Of a DNA stretch of 64,000 nt, positions 47,710-57,213 are shown piece by piece; position 1 is the first letter of the stretch, and every line of letters starts with the position of its first letter. This DNA is from Nocardia pseudobrasiliensis NBRC 108224 (lineage in GTDB: Bacteria > Actinomycetota > Actinomycetes > Mycobacteriales > Mycobacteriaceae). The translations under genes were made by a program, and so were the position numbers. The stretch lies in the NCBI RefSeq assembly GCF_001613105.1, contig NZ_BDBS01000018.1, positions 1 to 64,000 of the forward strand, written 5' to 3'. The notes below the pieces were generated by a model. That model made no database searches. It was not told the DNA's origin and saw only the letters and a program-made list of their open reading frames with translations.

Positions 47710-48858
47710 TCACAGCCCGAGAATGGTTTTGGCGATGACGCCGCGCTGAATTTCGTTGGAGCCGCCGAAGATCGACAGCTTGCGCAGGTTCAGGTACTGC
47801 TCGCCCAGGGCGCTGTCGTCCTCGGATACCAGCAGCGCGTCGGATCCGGCGGCCTGCAGGCGCAATGCCGACAGTTCCTGCAGGGTCCGGGTGCCCTCCA
47901 GCTTGAGCAAGGACGAAGCGGGGCTGGGTTGTCCGTTCTCCGATGCGCCGGTAACCCGCAACTCGGTCGCCTCGAGCGCGAGCAGCCGCAATTTGGTCGC
48001 ATACAGCCGGGATCGGAAATCCGGGTCGTCGGCCAGCGTCGCGACACCGATATGCCGGCTGTCGGCGTACTGGACGAGTTCGGCGAACAAGCGCTGGGCG
48101 GTGCCGGTCTGAGCGATGCTGTTGCGTTCGTTGCCGAGCAGGAATTTCGCGTAGGTCCAACCCCGGTTCTCCTCGCCGACAAGGTTTTCCGCGGGAATGC
48201 GGACGTCGTCGAAGAAGAATTCGTTGACCTCGTAACCGCCGTCGATGAGTCGAATCGGACGATGTTCGACGCCGGGGGTGGTCAGATCGAGCAGTAGAAA
48301 CGAGATGCCCTGCTGTTTGCGCTGGGCATTCGGGTCGGTGCGGGCGAGCAGGAACATCCAGTCGCCGTACTGGCCCAGTGTGGTCCAGGTCTTCTGGCCG
48401 TTGACGATGTAGGTGTCGCCGTCGCGTCGCGCGGTGGTCTTCAATCCGGCCAGATCCGAACCGGCCTCGGGTTCGGAGAAGCCCTGCGACCACCAGATAT
48501 CCAGATTCGCGGTGGCGGGCAGGAACTTTCGCTTCTGTTCCTCGGTGCCGAATTCGGCGATGATCGGGCCCACCATGCTCGCGTTGAAGGCCAGCGGGGG
48601 TGGGACGGCGGCGCGCTGCAGTTCGGTCGTGTAGATGTGCGATTGGGTGGGAGTCCACTCACGGCCGCCCCACTCGACCGGCCAGTGCGGTACGGCGAGT
48701 CCGTGCTCGTTGAGAATCCGCTGCGCGGTGACGATGTCCTCGCGCGTGGTCCGGCCGACGGCCGAGCGGGCGCGAACATCCTCGGGGATCTTGCCGAGGA
48801 ATACCGCGCGCAATTCGTCGCGGAATTCGATGTCCGCGGGGCTCAATTCGAGATTCAT
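47710..48858 (-). CDS. acyl-CoA dehydrogenase, second subunit
   Basis: A 382-residue FadE with better preserved FAD/substrate strands: WWSQGFSEPEAGSDLAGLKTTARRDGD, VNGQKTWTTLGQYGDWMFLLARTD, VGEENRGWTYAKFLLGNER, and C-terminal KLSIFGGSNEIQRGVIAKTILGL in parts. It lies 11 bases upstream of the other FadE and 14 bases after the CoA transferase. Expected to introduce the alpha,beta double bond into a CoA thioester. Confidence 0.92.
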   Translation of the reverse strand: MNLELSPADIEFRDELRAVFLGKIPEDVRARSAVGRTTREDIVTAQRILNEHGLAVPHWPVEWGGREWTPTQSHIYTTELQRAAVPPPLAFNASMVGPIIAEFGTEEQKRKFLPATANLDIWWSQGFSEPEAGSDLAGLKTTARRDGDTYIVNGQKTWTTLGQYGDWMFLLARTDPNAQRKQQGISFLLLDLTTPGVEHRPIRLIDGGYEVNEFFFDDVRIPAENLVGEENRGWTYAKFLLGNERNSIAQTGTAQRLFAELVQYADSRHIGVATLADDPDFRSRLYATKLRLLALEATELRVTGASENGQPSPASSLLKLEGTRTLQELSALRLQAAGSDALLVSEDDSALGEQYLNLRKLSIFGGSNEIQRGVIAKTILGL

Positions 48859-48872
48859 GGTGTCTTCGCTCC

Positions 48873-50036
48873 TCAGCGCAGTAGGGACAGAACTTCCTCG
48901 GTGCTGTGGCCGGGACGTTCCGCGTGCCTGCGGATATCGACGGGGGTCTCGGAGAAGTGCAGGGGATTGGCGATCATTTTGATGACGCCCTCGGTCGGGT
49001 GCTCGGTCTCGATGACCAGACCCATTTCCTGGACGTAGGGATCGTCGGCCAATTTCGCGACGTCGACGACGACGCCGTAGGGCATATCGTTGGCCCGCAG
49101 GTAGCTCTCCCATTCGGCGGTCGTCTTCTCCGCGGAGTGCGCGAGCACCGCCCGCAGTCCCGCCAGGAAGGTCTCGACATCCAATTCGTCACTGTCCCAG
49201 TGCGGTTCGGCCGCGAGCTCGTCCTGCCCGGCGCCGATCAGCAGACGTTTGATGTCCTGGTAGGTGTAGGCCACCGCGGCGATCGCACCATCTTTGGTGC
49301 GCATCGCGGCGTGTTCGCGGACCAGGCTCAACGGATTGCCCGCCGGGGCGGTCGCGGGCGCGTAGGTGTCTCCGGCCAGATGTTCGACCGCGGTCCAGGA
49401 GATGAGGGCGTCGGCCATCGGCACCTCCACCCGCTGGCCGATTCCGGTCGCGCTGCGGTGGTACAGGGCGGCGACCACGCCGATGGCCAGATACAGCGAC
49501 GCGACCTTGTCGCCGACGAAGGTGGGCAGGAACTGCAGTGTTCCGGTGGCGCGTTCCTGCAGGTTCACCAGTCCGCTCACAGCCTGGATCACCTCGTCGT
49601 AGGCCGGGCGGTCGCTCTGCGAGGACGCGGGATCGAAGCCCTGGGCGTGTGCGTAGACAAGCGCCGGAAAGCGGTCGCGGATCTGGTCGTACCCCAGACC
49701 GAGCCGGTCCAGCGCCCGCAGACGCATATTCGTCACGAATACGTCGGAATTCTCCAGCAGTTCGAAAAGTGCGGCGAGGTCGCCCTCGTCCTTCAAATTC
49801 AATGCGATACTACGCTTATTGCGATTGACATTCAGGAAAAGCGGGGCCATTCCCGAGGTGCGTCCGATATCGCCGGGAGAGTAGCGGGCATTGTCGTAAG
49901 GTGGTTCGATGCGAATCACGTCCGCGCCGAGATCGCCGAGGATCTGGGTGGCGAACGGGCCCATCACCACGGTCGACAGGTCGACGATCCGCACGCCGGA
50001 CAGCGGGCCACGCGGTGTACCGCCAATATTCAACAT
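48873..50036 (-). CDS. CaiB/BaiF family CoA transferase
   Basis: A 387-residue family III CoA transferase that moves CoA between acids. The start [37 protein letters not shown] is diagnostic and the catalytic Asp lies in [16 protein letters not shown]. First gene of the operon, so it probably activates the substrate acid with CoA from a pathway product. The interlocked dimer fold is expected. Divergent from a LysR regulator, with about 145 bases between starts. Confidence 0.93.
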   Translation of the reverse strand: MLNIGGTPRGPLSGVRIVDLSTVVMGPFATQILGDLGADVIRIEPPYDNARYSPGDIGRTSGMAPLFLNVNRNKRSIALNLKDEGDLAALFELLENSDVFVTNMRLRALDRLGLGYDQIRDRFPALVYAHAQGFDPASSQSDRPAYDEVIQAVSGLVNLQERATGTLQFLPTFVGDKVASLYLAIGVVAALYHRSATGIGQRVEVPMADALISWTAVEHLAGDTYAPATAPAGNPLSLVREHAAMRTKDGAIAAVAYTYQDIKRLLIGAGQDELAAEPHWDSDELDVETFLAGLRAVLAHSAEKTTAEWESYLRANDMPYGVVVDVAKLADDPYVQEMGLVIETEHPTEGVIKMIANPLHFSETPVDIRRHAERPGHSTEEVLSLLR

Positions 50037-50180
50037 TTGTCGGGACCTTTCATCCGATCCGGCTTCCTCTTTCCGACATTAGGCACAGGTCACGAAGAAA
50101 GGAATGACAGGCTTCCTCAAAACGGTATGACGCAGGAGATAACACCGGATTCGGGTGTGCTCGTGGTTAATATGTCGGGT

Positions 50181-51068
50181 ATGGAGATCCGGCACCTACG
50201 GTCGTTCCTGGCGGTCGCCCGCGAACTGAACTTCACGCGCGCCGCCGACGCACTGCGCATGTCGGTGCCGCCGCTGAGCCAGCAGATCAAGGCGCTCGAA
50301 CGCGAGTTGGGCCAGTCACTGTTCGACCGGTCGACCCACCACACCCGCCTGACCTCGGCGGGTGAGGTGCTCTTACCCGTCGCCACCAGATTGGTCGCCG
50401 AATTCGATTCGCTCCCATCGCTGATCCGAATCTCGGCCACCGCGGCCCGGGTTCGAATCGCCATTCCCGATGCCCTGAACCCGAGGCATCGCACGCAGCT
50501 GGCCGCCGTCAATCGCGAGCTCGCCGCGGACCATCGCATCGAGTTGCGTCAGATGCCGTCGCTGAGTATGGAGGCCGAACTATTGGCCGACACCACCGAT
50601 ATCGCGTTTTCGCATGTGCCCGCCGTCCACCCGGCGCTCAACAACACCCTGCTCTACACCGAAACCTTGGCGGCCGTACTCGACAGCTCCCATTTCCCGA
50701 CTCGAAAGTCGGTGCGGATCAAGGAATTACGCGGCTTCACCTACCTCATGGGACCCAAACACTGGGAGCTGGCGCATCGCACCCGCCAGAACCTGACCGA
50801 TGTGGGCATCATCACCGACCCGGCCCTGTACTTCTCCGACAGCGGCGGCCTGCACCTGTTGCTCGCCAACGAACAACGATTCGCGGTCGCGCCCATCGAA
50901 TCCGATCTGGCCCGCGAGGCCGACAGCAAGGGTTTCGCGGTCCTGCCCTTTCCCGATCTCGACCTGGCCATGACCACCTATCTGGTCCGCCGCACCGCGG
51001 ACGCCTGGCTGGATCCGATCGTCGCCGCCTATCTGAAGGACGTCCCGTCCTCGACCGAAAGCGCCTGA
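50181..51068 (+). CDS. LysR regulator divergent from the acyl-CoA operon
   Basis: A 295-residue LysR protein: HTH at residues about 3-62 ([38 protein letters not shown] in parts) with effector domain at about 88-290. ATG 50181 is the conserved start; ATG 50172 would add three residues. The promoter region shared with the CaiB gene makes it the likely activator of the five-gene catabolic operon. Its 3' end overlaps the convergent XRE gene by 40 bases. Confidence 0.92.
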   Translation: MEIRHLRSFLAVARELNFTRAADALRMSVPPLSQQIKALERELGQSLFDRSTHHTRLTSAGEVLLPVATRLVAEFDSLPSLIRISATAARVRIAIPDALNPRHRTQLAAVNRELAADHRIELRQMPSLSMEAELLADTTDIAFSHVPAVHPALNNTLLYTETLAAVLDSSHFPTRKSVRIKELRGFTYLMGPKHWELAHRTRQNLTDVGIITDPALYFSDSGGLHLLLANEQRFAVAPIESDLAREADSKGFAVLPFPDLDLAMTTYLVRRTADAWLDPIVAAYLKDVPSSTESA

Positions 51069-51883
51069 CCGACTTCGCCCTCCGCGCCCAGTCCCGCGAG
51101 CAGGCGCAGCCCGTCCCGGGCCGGACTGCCGGGCGGCGCCGACAGCACCACCAGTTCCATACCCGATTCGTCGGGTAGTGCGAAGTTCTCCTGGTGGAGT
51201 TCCAACAGCCCGACCAGCGGGTGCCGGTAGGCCTTGCGGCCATGGGTGCGGGCACACACGTCCGCGCGGGCCCAGAGCTTGCGGAAGCGCTCGCTGCCGA
51301 TCGCCAATTCGCCTATGAGCGAAGCCAATCGGGGGTCCTCGGGGTATTTGCCCGCGGCCAGGCGCAGGTGCCCGACCGCGTCGAGGGTGCACTGTTCCCA
51401 GTCCGCGTAGAGGCCGCGCTCGGCCTCGTCGAGAAAGATGTGCCGGGCCGTGTTCAGACCCGGTATCGGTCCACCCAGTAGCAGACCTGCCAGCCGGTTC
51501 CCGGCGAGTACGTCGAGTCGGTGATCCATGATCAGCGCGGGCGCCTCGGTGACCAGGTCGAGTACGCGCAGCAGTTCCGGTCGCACCCGACCGCTCGGGG
51601 TCTTCGCGCGGCGGCGGCGCTGCCGCGCGAGCCGGTGGAGGTGCCCGCGCTCGGTCTCGTCGAGGTCGAGCACACCGGCGAGCGCGTCGAGGACCTGTTC
51701 GGAGGGCTGGGTCGCGCGGCCCTGCTCCAGGCGTACGTAGTAGTCGACGCTGACTCCGGACAGGTGCGCGACCTCTTCTCGGCGCAGCCCCTCGACCCGG
51801 CGATACCCGTCCGTGGGGATGCCCACCGACGCCGGGTCTACCCGGGCGCGCCGGGTCCGCAGGAAGCTCGCGAGATCGTCCAT
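51029..51883 (-). CDS. XRE helix-turn-helix regulator with MmyB-like domain
   Basis: A 284-residue regulator: HTH at about residues 25-80 ([25 protein letters not shown]) and a MmyB-like C-terminal ligand domain at about 105-275 ([33 protein letters not shown]). This class is usually divergent from a redox gene it controls; here the NAD(P)H oxidoreductase at 52022 starts 138 bases away. ATG 51883. Ligand unknown, fatty acids have been found in MmyB folds. Confidence 0.92.
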   Translation of the reverse strand: MDDLASFLRTRRARVDPASVGIPTDGYRRVEGLRREEVAHLSGVSVDYYVRLEQGRATQPSEQVLDALAGVLDLDETERGHLHRLARQRRRRAKTPSGRVRPELLRVLDLVTEAPALIMDHRLDVLAGNRLAGLLLGGPIPGLNTARHIFLDEAERGLYADWEQCTLDAVGHLRLAAGKYPEDPRLASLIGELAIGSERFRKLWARADVCARTHGRKAYRHPLVGLLELHQENFALPDESGMELVVLSAPPGSPARDGLRLLAGLGAEGEVGQALSVEDGTSFR

Positions 51884-52021
51884 ACCCCCAGTATGTCCGC
51901 GGCGAGGCCCGCGAGGGTGGCCCCGCCGATACCAGGAACCCCCGTCCGATGGATGCGGAGCCTCTGAACGTCGCACATCGAAACGCACAGGATCGAAGGC
52001 ATCCGATCCGAAGGAGTTCCC

Positions 52022-52801
52022 ATGAAAACGCTGATCGTCTACGCCCATCCGGAACCGAGGTCGCTCAACGGCTCGCTGAAGGACCTCGCGGTGTCCACCC
52101 TGGAGGCCGCTGGGCACGAGGTCCGAATCAGCGATCTGTACGCGATGAACTGGAAGTCGGTCGTGGACGCCGCGGACTACGGCCCCGATGCCTCGAATCC
52201 GTTGAAGGTGGCCCTGGATTCGGGGCGCGCCTTCGACGCCGGGACGCTCACCCCGGACGTCCGCGCCGAGCAGGACAAACTGCTCTGGGCGGACATGATC
52301 ATCTTCCAGTTCCCGCTGTGGTGGTACGCGATGCCCGCGATTCTCAAAGGCTGGGTGGACCGCGTGTTCACCTACCACTTCGCCTACGGCGTCGGCGAAC
52401 ACAGCGACACCAGATACGGGGAGCGCTTCGGCGAAGGCACCCTCGCGGGCAGGAGGGCCCTGCTCTCGGTCACCGTGGGCGGCCTGGAATCGCATTACGC
52501 GCCGCGTGGAATCAACGGTCCGATAGATGATCTCCTGTTCCCGATCCAGCACGGCATCCTCTACTACCCGGGCATCGACGTGCTGCCGCCCTTCGTCCTC
52601 TACGGCACCGACCGAACAACCGCCGAGGACTATCCGCATATCGCCGCGGCCTGGCGGCAACGCCTGCTCACCCTGGAATCCACCGAGCCGATCGCGTTCC
52701 GCAGGCAGAACTTCGGTGATTACGAGATCCCGTCGCTGCATTTGAAGCGAGGGTTGGAGCCGGTGGGGCGCACGGGGTTCGGGTTGCATGTGTACGACTG
52801 A
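52022..52801 (+). CDS. NAD(P)H-dependent quinone oxidoreductase (flavodoxin fold)
   Basis: A 259-residue NQO1/MdaB-like flavoprotein. TLIVYAHPEPRSLNGSLKD (FMN/FAD phosphate site), WADMIIFQFPLWWYAMPAILKGWVDRVF (flavin-ring loop) and GRRALLSVTVGG are typical. Two-electron reduction of quinones protects from oxidative stress. ATG 52022 follows AAGGAG. Probably controlled by the divergent XRE/MmyB regulator. Confidence 0.93.
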   Translation: MKTLIVYAHPEPRSLNGSLKDLAVSTLEAAGHEVRISDLYAMNWKSVVDAADYGPDASNPLKVALDSGRAFDAGTLTPDVRAEQDKLLWADMIIFQFPLWWYAMPAILKGWVDRVFTYHFAYGVGEHSDTRYGERFGEGTLAGRRALLSVTVGGLESHYAPRGINGPIDDLLFPIQHGILYYPGIDVLPPFVLYGTDRTTAEDYPHIAAAWRQRLLTLESTEPIAFRRQNFGDYEIPSLHLKRGLEPVGRTGFGLHVYD

Positions 52802-52802
52802 C

Positions 52803-53903
52803 TCAGTCGTCCCAGTCGAGGATCGGGGCGAGTGATCCGAGCTGGACCGCGGGTGGAATCAACCGCAGCAGCGTGTTTCGCGCCAGCGCTGCCGCGGGCG
52901 AGGCGAGTTGACCGACCGCACCGATCATCCGGGAGCGCTTGACGATCATCTGGGTGCGTGGCCTGCGTTGCGCGTCGTAGCGCGACAGGTCACCGTCCTC
53001 GGCGGCGACCCTGGCCAGCACCACGGCATCCTCGAGGGCCTGGCAGGCGCCCTGCCCCAGATTCGGGGTCATGGCATGGGCCGCGTCGCCGAGTAGCGCG
53101 ATCCGTCCCGCGACATAGCTTTTCAGCGGCGGCAGATCGTACAGATCGTGTTTCAGGATCGTCGCGGCGTCGGCCGCGGCCAGTAGCGCGGGGATCGGTG
53201 CGTGCCAGGAACCGAATCGGGCACGCAGTTCGGACAGCCCGCCGCCCGACGCGCCCTCGGCCATATCGGCCGTGGCGAAGCAATAGACCCGGCCGTCGGG
53301 CAGGGTGCCGTAGCCGAAACGCTCGCCCCTGCCCCAGCTTTCGCCCATTTCGCCGACCGGCTCGGTGGGGGTCACCACCAGTCGCCACGCGGTGTATCCG
53401 CTGTAGCGCGGCTCGATCGGACCGCACACCGCGCGCCGAACCACGCTGTGGATCCCGTCCGCACCCACGACGACATCGCCGACCGAGGTCCCCGCGGAAT
53501 GCGCGACGGTGCCGTCCGGCCGCACTTCCGTGACCGAAACCCCGGTGCGCACAACGCCTTCCGGAATCGCCGCGCGCAGTATGTCCAGCAGGTCGGCGCG
53601 GTGCAACAGGATCGGGCTGCCGTAGCGAGTGCGCACGGCGTCGATATCGGTGCGGGACAGCCAGCGTCCCCTGCTGTCCCGGATACCTGCCGAGCCTTCC
53701 TCCCGTGCCCGCCCGCGGACCTGATCGCCGATGCCCAGCGCGTCCAATGCGCGAAGCGCGTTGGGCCACAGCGACAATCCCGCGCCCACCTCCGTGATGC
53801 GGGCGGATCGCTCCAGTACCTCGATCTCCCAGCCCCGGCGTCGGAACGCGATCGCCGTCGCGAGTCCACCGATGCCGCCCCCGACCACGACCACTTTCGG
53901 CAT
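52803..53903 (-). CDS. FAD-dependent aromatic monooxygenase
   Basis: A 366-residue class A flavin hydroxylase: GGGIGGLATAIAFRRRGWEIEVLER at the start, the DG motif VVGADGIHSVVRR and the GD motif RIALLGDAAHAMTPNLGQGACQALED. Shorter than Rox, with no C-terminal thioredoxin-like domain, so closer to salicylate/kynurenine-type hydroxylases. Last gene of a three-gene operon with DoxX and an antibiotic-monooxygenase-like protein; substrate unknown, a quinone or phenolic drug is plausible. Confidence 0.9.
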   Translation of the reverse strand: MPKVVVVGGGIGGLATAIAFRRRGWEIEVLERSARITEVGAGLSLWPNALRALDALGIGDQVRGRAREEGSAGIRDSRGRWLSRTDIDAVRTRYGSPILLHRADLLDILRAAIPEGVVRTGVSVTEVRPDGTVAHSAGTSVGDVVVGADGIHSVVRRAVCGPIEPRYSGYTAWRLVVTPTEPVGEMGESWGRGERFGYGTLPDGRVYCFATADMAEGASGGGLSELRARFGSWHAPIPALLAAADAATILKHDLYDLPPLKSYVAGRIALLGDAAHAMTPNLGQGACQALEDAVVLARVAAEDGDLSRYDAQRRPRTQMIVKRSRMIGAVGQLASPAAALARNTLLRLIPPAVQLGSLAPILDWDD

Positions 53904-53917
53904 ATCGTTTCCCTCGT

Positions 53918-54265
53918 TCACTTGGCGAATTGCAGCGCCAGCGTCGCCGCGGCGGGCACGAGATAGAGCACCGGGAAAATGGCCGACCCCGGATGTCCGG
54001 CCCGGATCGACGTAGCCGATGCCAGCAGGAAGTAGGCGATCAGGCAGACGGCGGCCGCGACGCCGATCGGAGGAATGACGAAGCCGACGATCAGTCCGAG
54101 CGCTCCCGCGGATTTCGCCAGCGCCAGCCAGTTCCACCAGGATTCGGGGACGTGGTACTGCTGGAGCGGTTCGACGACGAACTGCTTCTTGGCGAACAGG
54201 GAGTAACCGGAGAAACCGATCCAGAGGGCCGCGAGGACTCCGACGATGTGGTAGGCGATATTCAT
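53918..54265 (-). CDS. DoxX-like membrane protein
   Basis: A 115-residue, four-helix protein (YHIVGVLAALWIGFSGYSLF, WLALAKSAGALGLIVGFVI, GVAAAVCLIAYFLLASATS, FPVLYLVPAAATLALQF). DoxX_2-type family. It precedes the monooxygenase gene by 14 bases, so the operon pairs a membrane quinone-linked type of protein with a flavin hydroxylase. ATG 54265. Confidence 0.85.
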   Translation of the reverse strand: MNIAYHIVGVLAALWIGFSGYSLFAKKQFVVEPLQQYHVPESWWNWLALAKSAGALGLIVGFVIPPIGVAAAVCLIAYFLLASATSIRAGHPGSAIFPVLYLVPAAATLALQFAK

Positions 54266-54293
54266 GACTTTCCTTTGCGGGTTGAAGTAGACG

Positions 54294-54587
54294 TCAGGCG
54301 CGTTCGTCGATGATTTCGCCGGTCAGTGCGGAGGCGTCCAGCATGAGCGCCTCGGTGGCATCGACCAGCGGAATACCCTGCGCGGCGGCGATCGCCGCGA
54401 GCATGTGTTCGGCGCGATCCCAGCGCCAGGTGTCGAGGTAGGTACCGTCCTCCAGCCGGGTGAGGCGGGTTTCGGTAAGGCCCGGGTTGGCGATCCGGAT
54501 TCCGTCGATCAATCGTTTTCGTTGCGCCAGTAGCGTTTCCAGGTCGCCGCGCGCGACCCGGAACCTGTGCATCCTGATCACTGCCAT
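54294..54587 (-). CDS. antibiotic biosynthesis monooxygenase-like (ABM) small protein
   Basis: A 97-residue dimeric alpha-beta barrel protein (VIRMHRFRVARGDLETLLAQRKRLIDGIR, GTYLDTWRWDRAEHMLAAIAA). ABM-fold proteins are heme-degrading or cofactor-free oxygenases, or just ligand binders; no definite active site seen. First gene of the operon with DoxX and the FAD monooxygenase. ATG 54587. Confidence 0.75.
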   Translation of the reverse strand: MAVIRMHRFRVARGDLETLLAQRKRLIDGIRIANPGLTETRLTRLEDGTYLDTWRWDRAEHMLAAIAAAQGIPLVDATEALMLDASALTGEIIDERA

Positions 54588-54677
54588 CGCGGCGTCCCTT
54601 CTGCGGTGCGTCGTTCCTACGTCAGTAAGATTCACAGCCGCCGACGCCGGGCAGTAGTGCGCCGGACACCGATCGGT

Positions 54678-54708
54678 CATGCGTTTCGCATGGTTCGGCA
54701 CTGCCGAA
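54678..54708. promoter_or_regulatory. two adjacent small palindromes
   Basis: CATGCG-TTT-CGCATG (54678-54692) and TTCGGCA-C-TGCCGAA (54694-54708), both perfect, side by side. They lie just after the stop of the histidine kinase (minus strand) and about 90-130 bases before the ABM operon start. They could end the kinase transcript or be binding sites for a regulator of the ABM operon. Confidence 0.5.
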
Positions 54709-54716
54709 TGCACGGC

Positions 54717-56492
54717 TCAGTACGGCACCGCGGCCTCCAGCCGGAATTCGCCGTCGCTGACCGAGGCCGCGAAGGATCCGCCCGCGTCGAGCACCCGGTC
54801 GCGCATATTGCGCAGGCCCTGTCCGTGCGAGTTCATTTCCGCGCATACGCCGTCATTGTGAATACGCAACCGCACGAACCGATTTCGATTCCGGCAGTCG
54901 ATGTCGACGCGAGTCGCGGCGCTGTGCCGCAGCACATTGGTCACCGCCTCCCGAACGACCGGGGCGAGGACGATATCGACTCGCTCCGGCAGATCGTCAT
55001 CGCAGTCGATGCTGACCGTCGCGATGGCGGCCGCGAGTATCGTTCGGGCCGAATCGACTTCGTGCCGCACCGAAAGCGCGACGCGATCGTCGGTCAGCGC
55101 CTGGGCCTCGATCTGTGCGTCCGCCGCGATCCGCAATGCCTGGTCGACCTCGGTCGCCACGCGCCGCGGGTCCCGGGTGATCAATTCGGCGATCAGATCG
55201 CACTTCAACGCCAGCACCGACAGGGTCAGCCCGAGCAGATCGTGGATGTCGCGGGCCAGCCGCAGGCGTTCGAGCTGGGCTGTCCGAGCGGCCAATTCGC
55301 CCCGGGCCTGATTGAGCTGTAGCGAGAGCTGTCGAAACCGCGCCAAGCCGTAGAGGCTCAGCGTCGCCTCCAAAGCCATGAACACCCAGCCGCCGGGTTG
55401 GGTGAGCTCGCCGACCGGTTCGGCGAATACCGCGCGCAGCGCGATCGAACCGACGGCGATCAGCATCCAGGACACGCGCTCCCGCAGCAGCGCCGCCACC
55501 GCGAGCAGCGTCAGCCAGGAGCACCAGGCCGAGCCGAGCCACAGCAGCGGTACGAGGGTGAACAGCGCCTGCAAACCCAGCAGCGCGGCCGCGTACCGGG
55601 GCCGGAGCACCTGTGCCACAAGCAAAACCGACAGCACGACACCGCCCAGCCCGTTCGCCAGCTGGCGCTCCGGTATCTCCAGAACCTGATTGGCGATCAT
55701 CGCGATCAGGCCCGCCACCAGCGCCGCCAGTGCCAGCCGGGGAGCCAGCCGCGCCACCGGTGTCGGATCCGCCGAGGGTGCGTCGAACTCGTGCTGGGCG
55801 GCGGCCGTGCGACGCATGACGGCGACGATCGTGCGAGTGCGGTCCGCCACATCGTCGGCCGCGCGGCGCGCGAGCTCCGGAGCATGTCCCATCTCCGTTC
55901 GCACTTGCCCCAATCGGTCCAGTACCGCCATGATCTGCGTGCCCAGTCCGGAGCGCAGATCGCGAGCCACCCGCAGCCGTTCCTCCGTGCGCACCACTCG
56001 GGACAGCTCGTCCTGGGTGGTGCTCAGCCGATCGAGCAGAACGGGGAGTCGCAGCAGGCCGTAGGTGACCAGGCCGACGGCCGTCGTCGCGACATAGGCG
56101 TGCAGGTAGGTGGCCGCGTCGGCGTGCAGTCCGTAGTGGGCCGGGCCGGAAGCCAGTGTCACGACACAGAATCCGAACCAGCGCAGCCGATGTCCGGGCC
56201 CGACCAGGATGGTGGCGGCCAGCAGCCAGTCCAGATCGACTGTCCCGGCGGCGGGAAAGGCAATGGGCAGGTAGCTGAACGCGGCCTGCGCGAACAGGAC
56301 GGGCCGGTTCGGGCCGGGTCGACGATGGGCGATCACCAGCAGGATCGCCTGTACGACGGCACAGCAGGCGGCCGCGATGCCATTCCCGCCGACGACGACC
56401 GAGAGGACATAAACAACCAGGAACAGATACCCGGTCGACCTCGAAAGCAACGACACGCGATGATTGCATACCGGTCGGACGGTTCGAAGCAA
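54717..56492 (-). CDS. sensor histidine kinase with a duplicated, partly degenerate core
   Basis: A DesK/NarX-type kinase of up to 591 residues. About five membrane helices (residues 17-155) lead to a first dimerisation segment, EERLRVARDLRSGLG, in which the phospho-accepting His is Arg (R180). More membrane helices (250-380) lead to a second, intact segment, LRLARDIHDLLG with His417, and a HATPase_c domain (EAVTNVLRHSAAT, HGQGLRNMRDRV). TTG 56492 opens the frame; GTG 56456 may be the true start. Partner regulator is the divergent gene at 56534. Confidence 0.88.
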   Translation of the reverse strand: MLRTVRPVCNHRVSLLSRSTGYLFLVVYVLSVVVGGNGIAAACCAVVQAILLVIAHRRPGPNRPVLFAQAAFSYLPIAFPAAGTVDLDWLLAATILVGPGHRLRWFGFCVVTLASGPAHYGLHADAATYLHAYVATTAVGLVTYGLLRLPVLLDRLSTTQDELSRVVRTEERLRVARDLRSGLGTQIMAVLDRLGQVRTEMGHAPELARRAADDVADRTRTIVAVMRRTAAAQHEFDAPSADPTPVARLAPRLALAALVAGLIAMIANQVLEIPERQLANGLGGVVLSVLLVAQVLRPRYAAALLGLQALFTLVPLLWLGSAWCSWLTLLAVAALLRERVSWMLIAVGSIALRAVFAEPVGELTQPGGWVFMALEATLSLYGLARFRQLSLQLNQARGELAARTAQLERLRLARDIHDLLGLTLSVLALKCDLIAELITRDPRRVATEVDQALRIAADAQIEAQALTDDRVALSVRHEVDSARTILAAAIATVSIDCDDDLPERVDIVLAPVVREAVTNVLRHSAATRVDIDCRNRNRFVRLRIHNDGVCAEMNSHGQGLRNMRDRVLDAGGSFAASVSDGEFRLEAAVPY

Positions 56493-56533
56493 CTCGGCGC
56501 GTTCGGCGGGACCGGAAACAAGGAGTGGAGCAT

Positions 56534-57139
56534 ATGATCAGGGTGCTGATCGCCGAGGATATGCGGCTGCTGCGCGAAACCCTGGTGGCATCGCTGGAGC
56601 TCGAGGACGACCTCGAGGTGGTCGCGGTGCTGGCGGCGGGCGATGCCATCGTGGCGACCGTGGCGGCCGAGGAGATCGACCTCGCCATCCTGGACATCGA
56701 TCTGCCCGGCGTGGACGGACTCACCGCCGCCGCACGGATCCGCCGCGATCATCCGCACTGCCGCGTCCTGATCCTGACCTCGCTGGCCAATCCCGGTCAC
56801 ATCCGGCGTGCGATCGATATCGGTGTGTCCGGATTCGTGCTCAAGGACAGCTCCCGGCGCGAGCTGTTGCATGCCGTCCGCACCGTCGCGTCCGGCGGCA
56901 GCGTCCTCGATCCGGGGCTGGCCTTCACCGCCCTGCGCGGCCCCGCCAACCCGCTCACCGGCCGCGAGGCCGATGTTCTGCGCTGCCTCGCCGCGGGCGC
57001 CGACCCGAAACAGATTGCCGCTCAACTGCATCTGTCCCACGGCACGGTCCGCAACTACCTGGCCGCGGCCGCGACCAAGCTCCAGGCCCGCACGCGCGTC
57101 GACGCGGTCCGCATAGCCCAGCAGGCCGGTTGGCTGTGA
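56534..57139 (+). CDS. NarL-type response regulator
   Basis: A 201-residue regulator. REC domain (residues 1-118) with acidic pair ED at 8-9, phospho-acceptor Asp in LAILDIDLPG (about 54), Thr in ILTSLANPG and Lys in FVLKDSS. LuxR HTH at about 138-195 (LTGREADVLRCLAAGADPKQIAAQLHLSHGTVRNYL in parts). ATG 56534 with GGAGTGGAG upstream. Divergent from its kinase, which starts within about 80 bases. Target genes unknown. Confidence 0.94.
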   Translation: MIRVLIAEDMRLLRETLVASLELEDDLEVVAVLAAGDAIVATVAAEEIDLAILDIDLPGVDGLTAAARIRRDHPHCRVLILTSLANPGHIRRAIDIGVSGFVLKDSSRRELLHAVRTVASGGSVLDPGLAFTALRGPANPLTGREADVLRCLAAGADPKQIAAQLHLSHGTVRNYLAAAATKLQARTRVDAVRIAQQAGWL

Positions 57140-57213
57140 CTTTCAGCTCGGATCCTCGCTGATCGACGTACAGTTGTGCCGCACTGACATCGATACTGCA
57201 GAGGACGGCAGCG

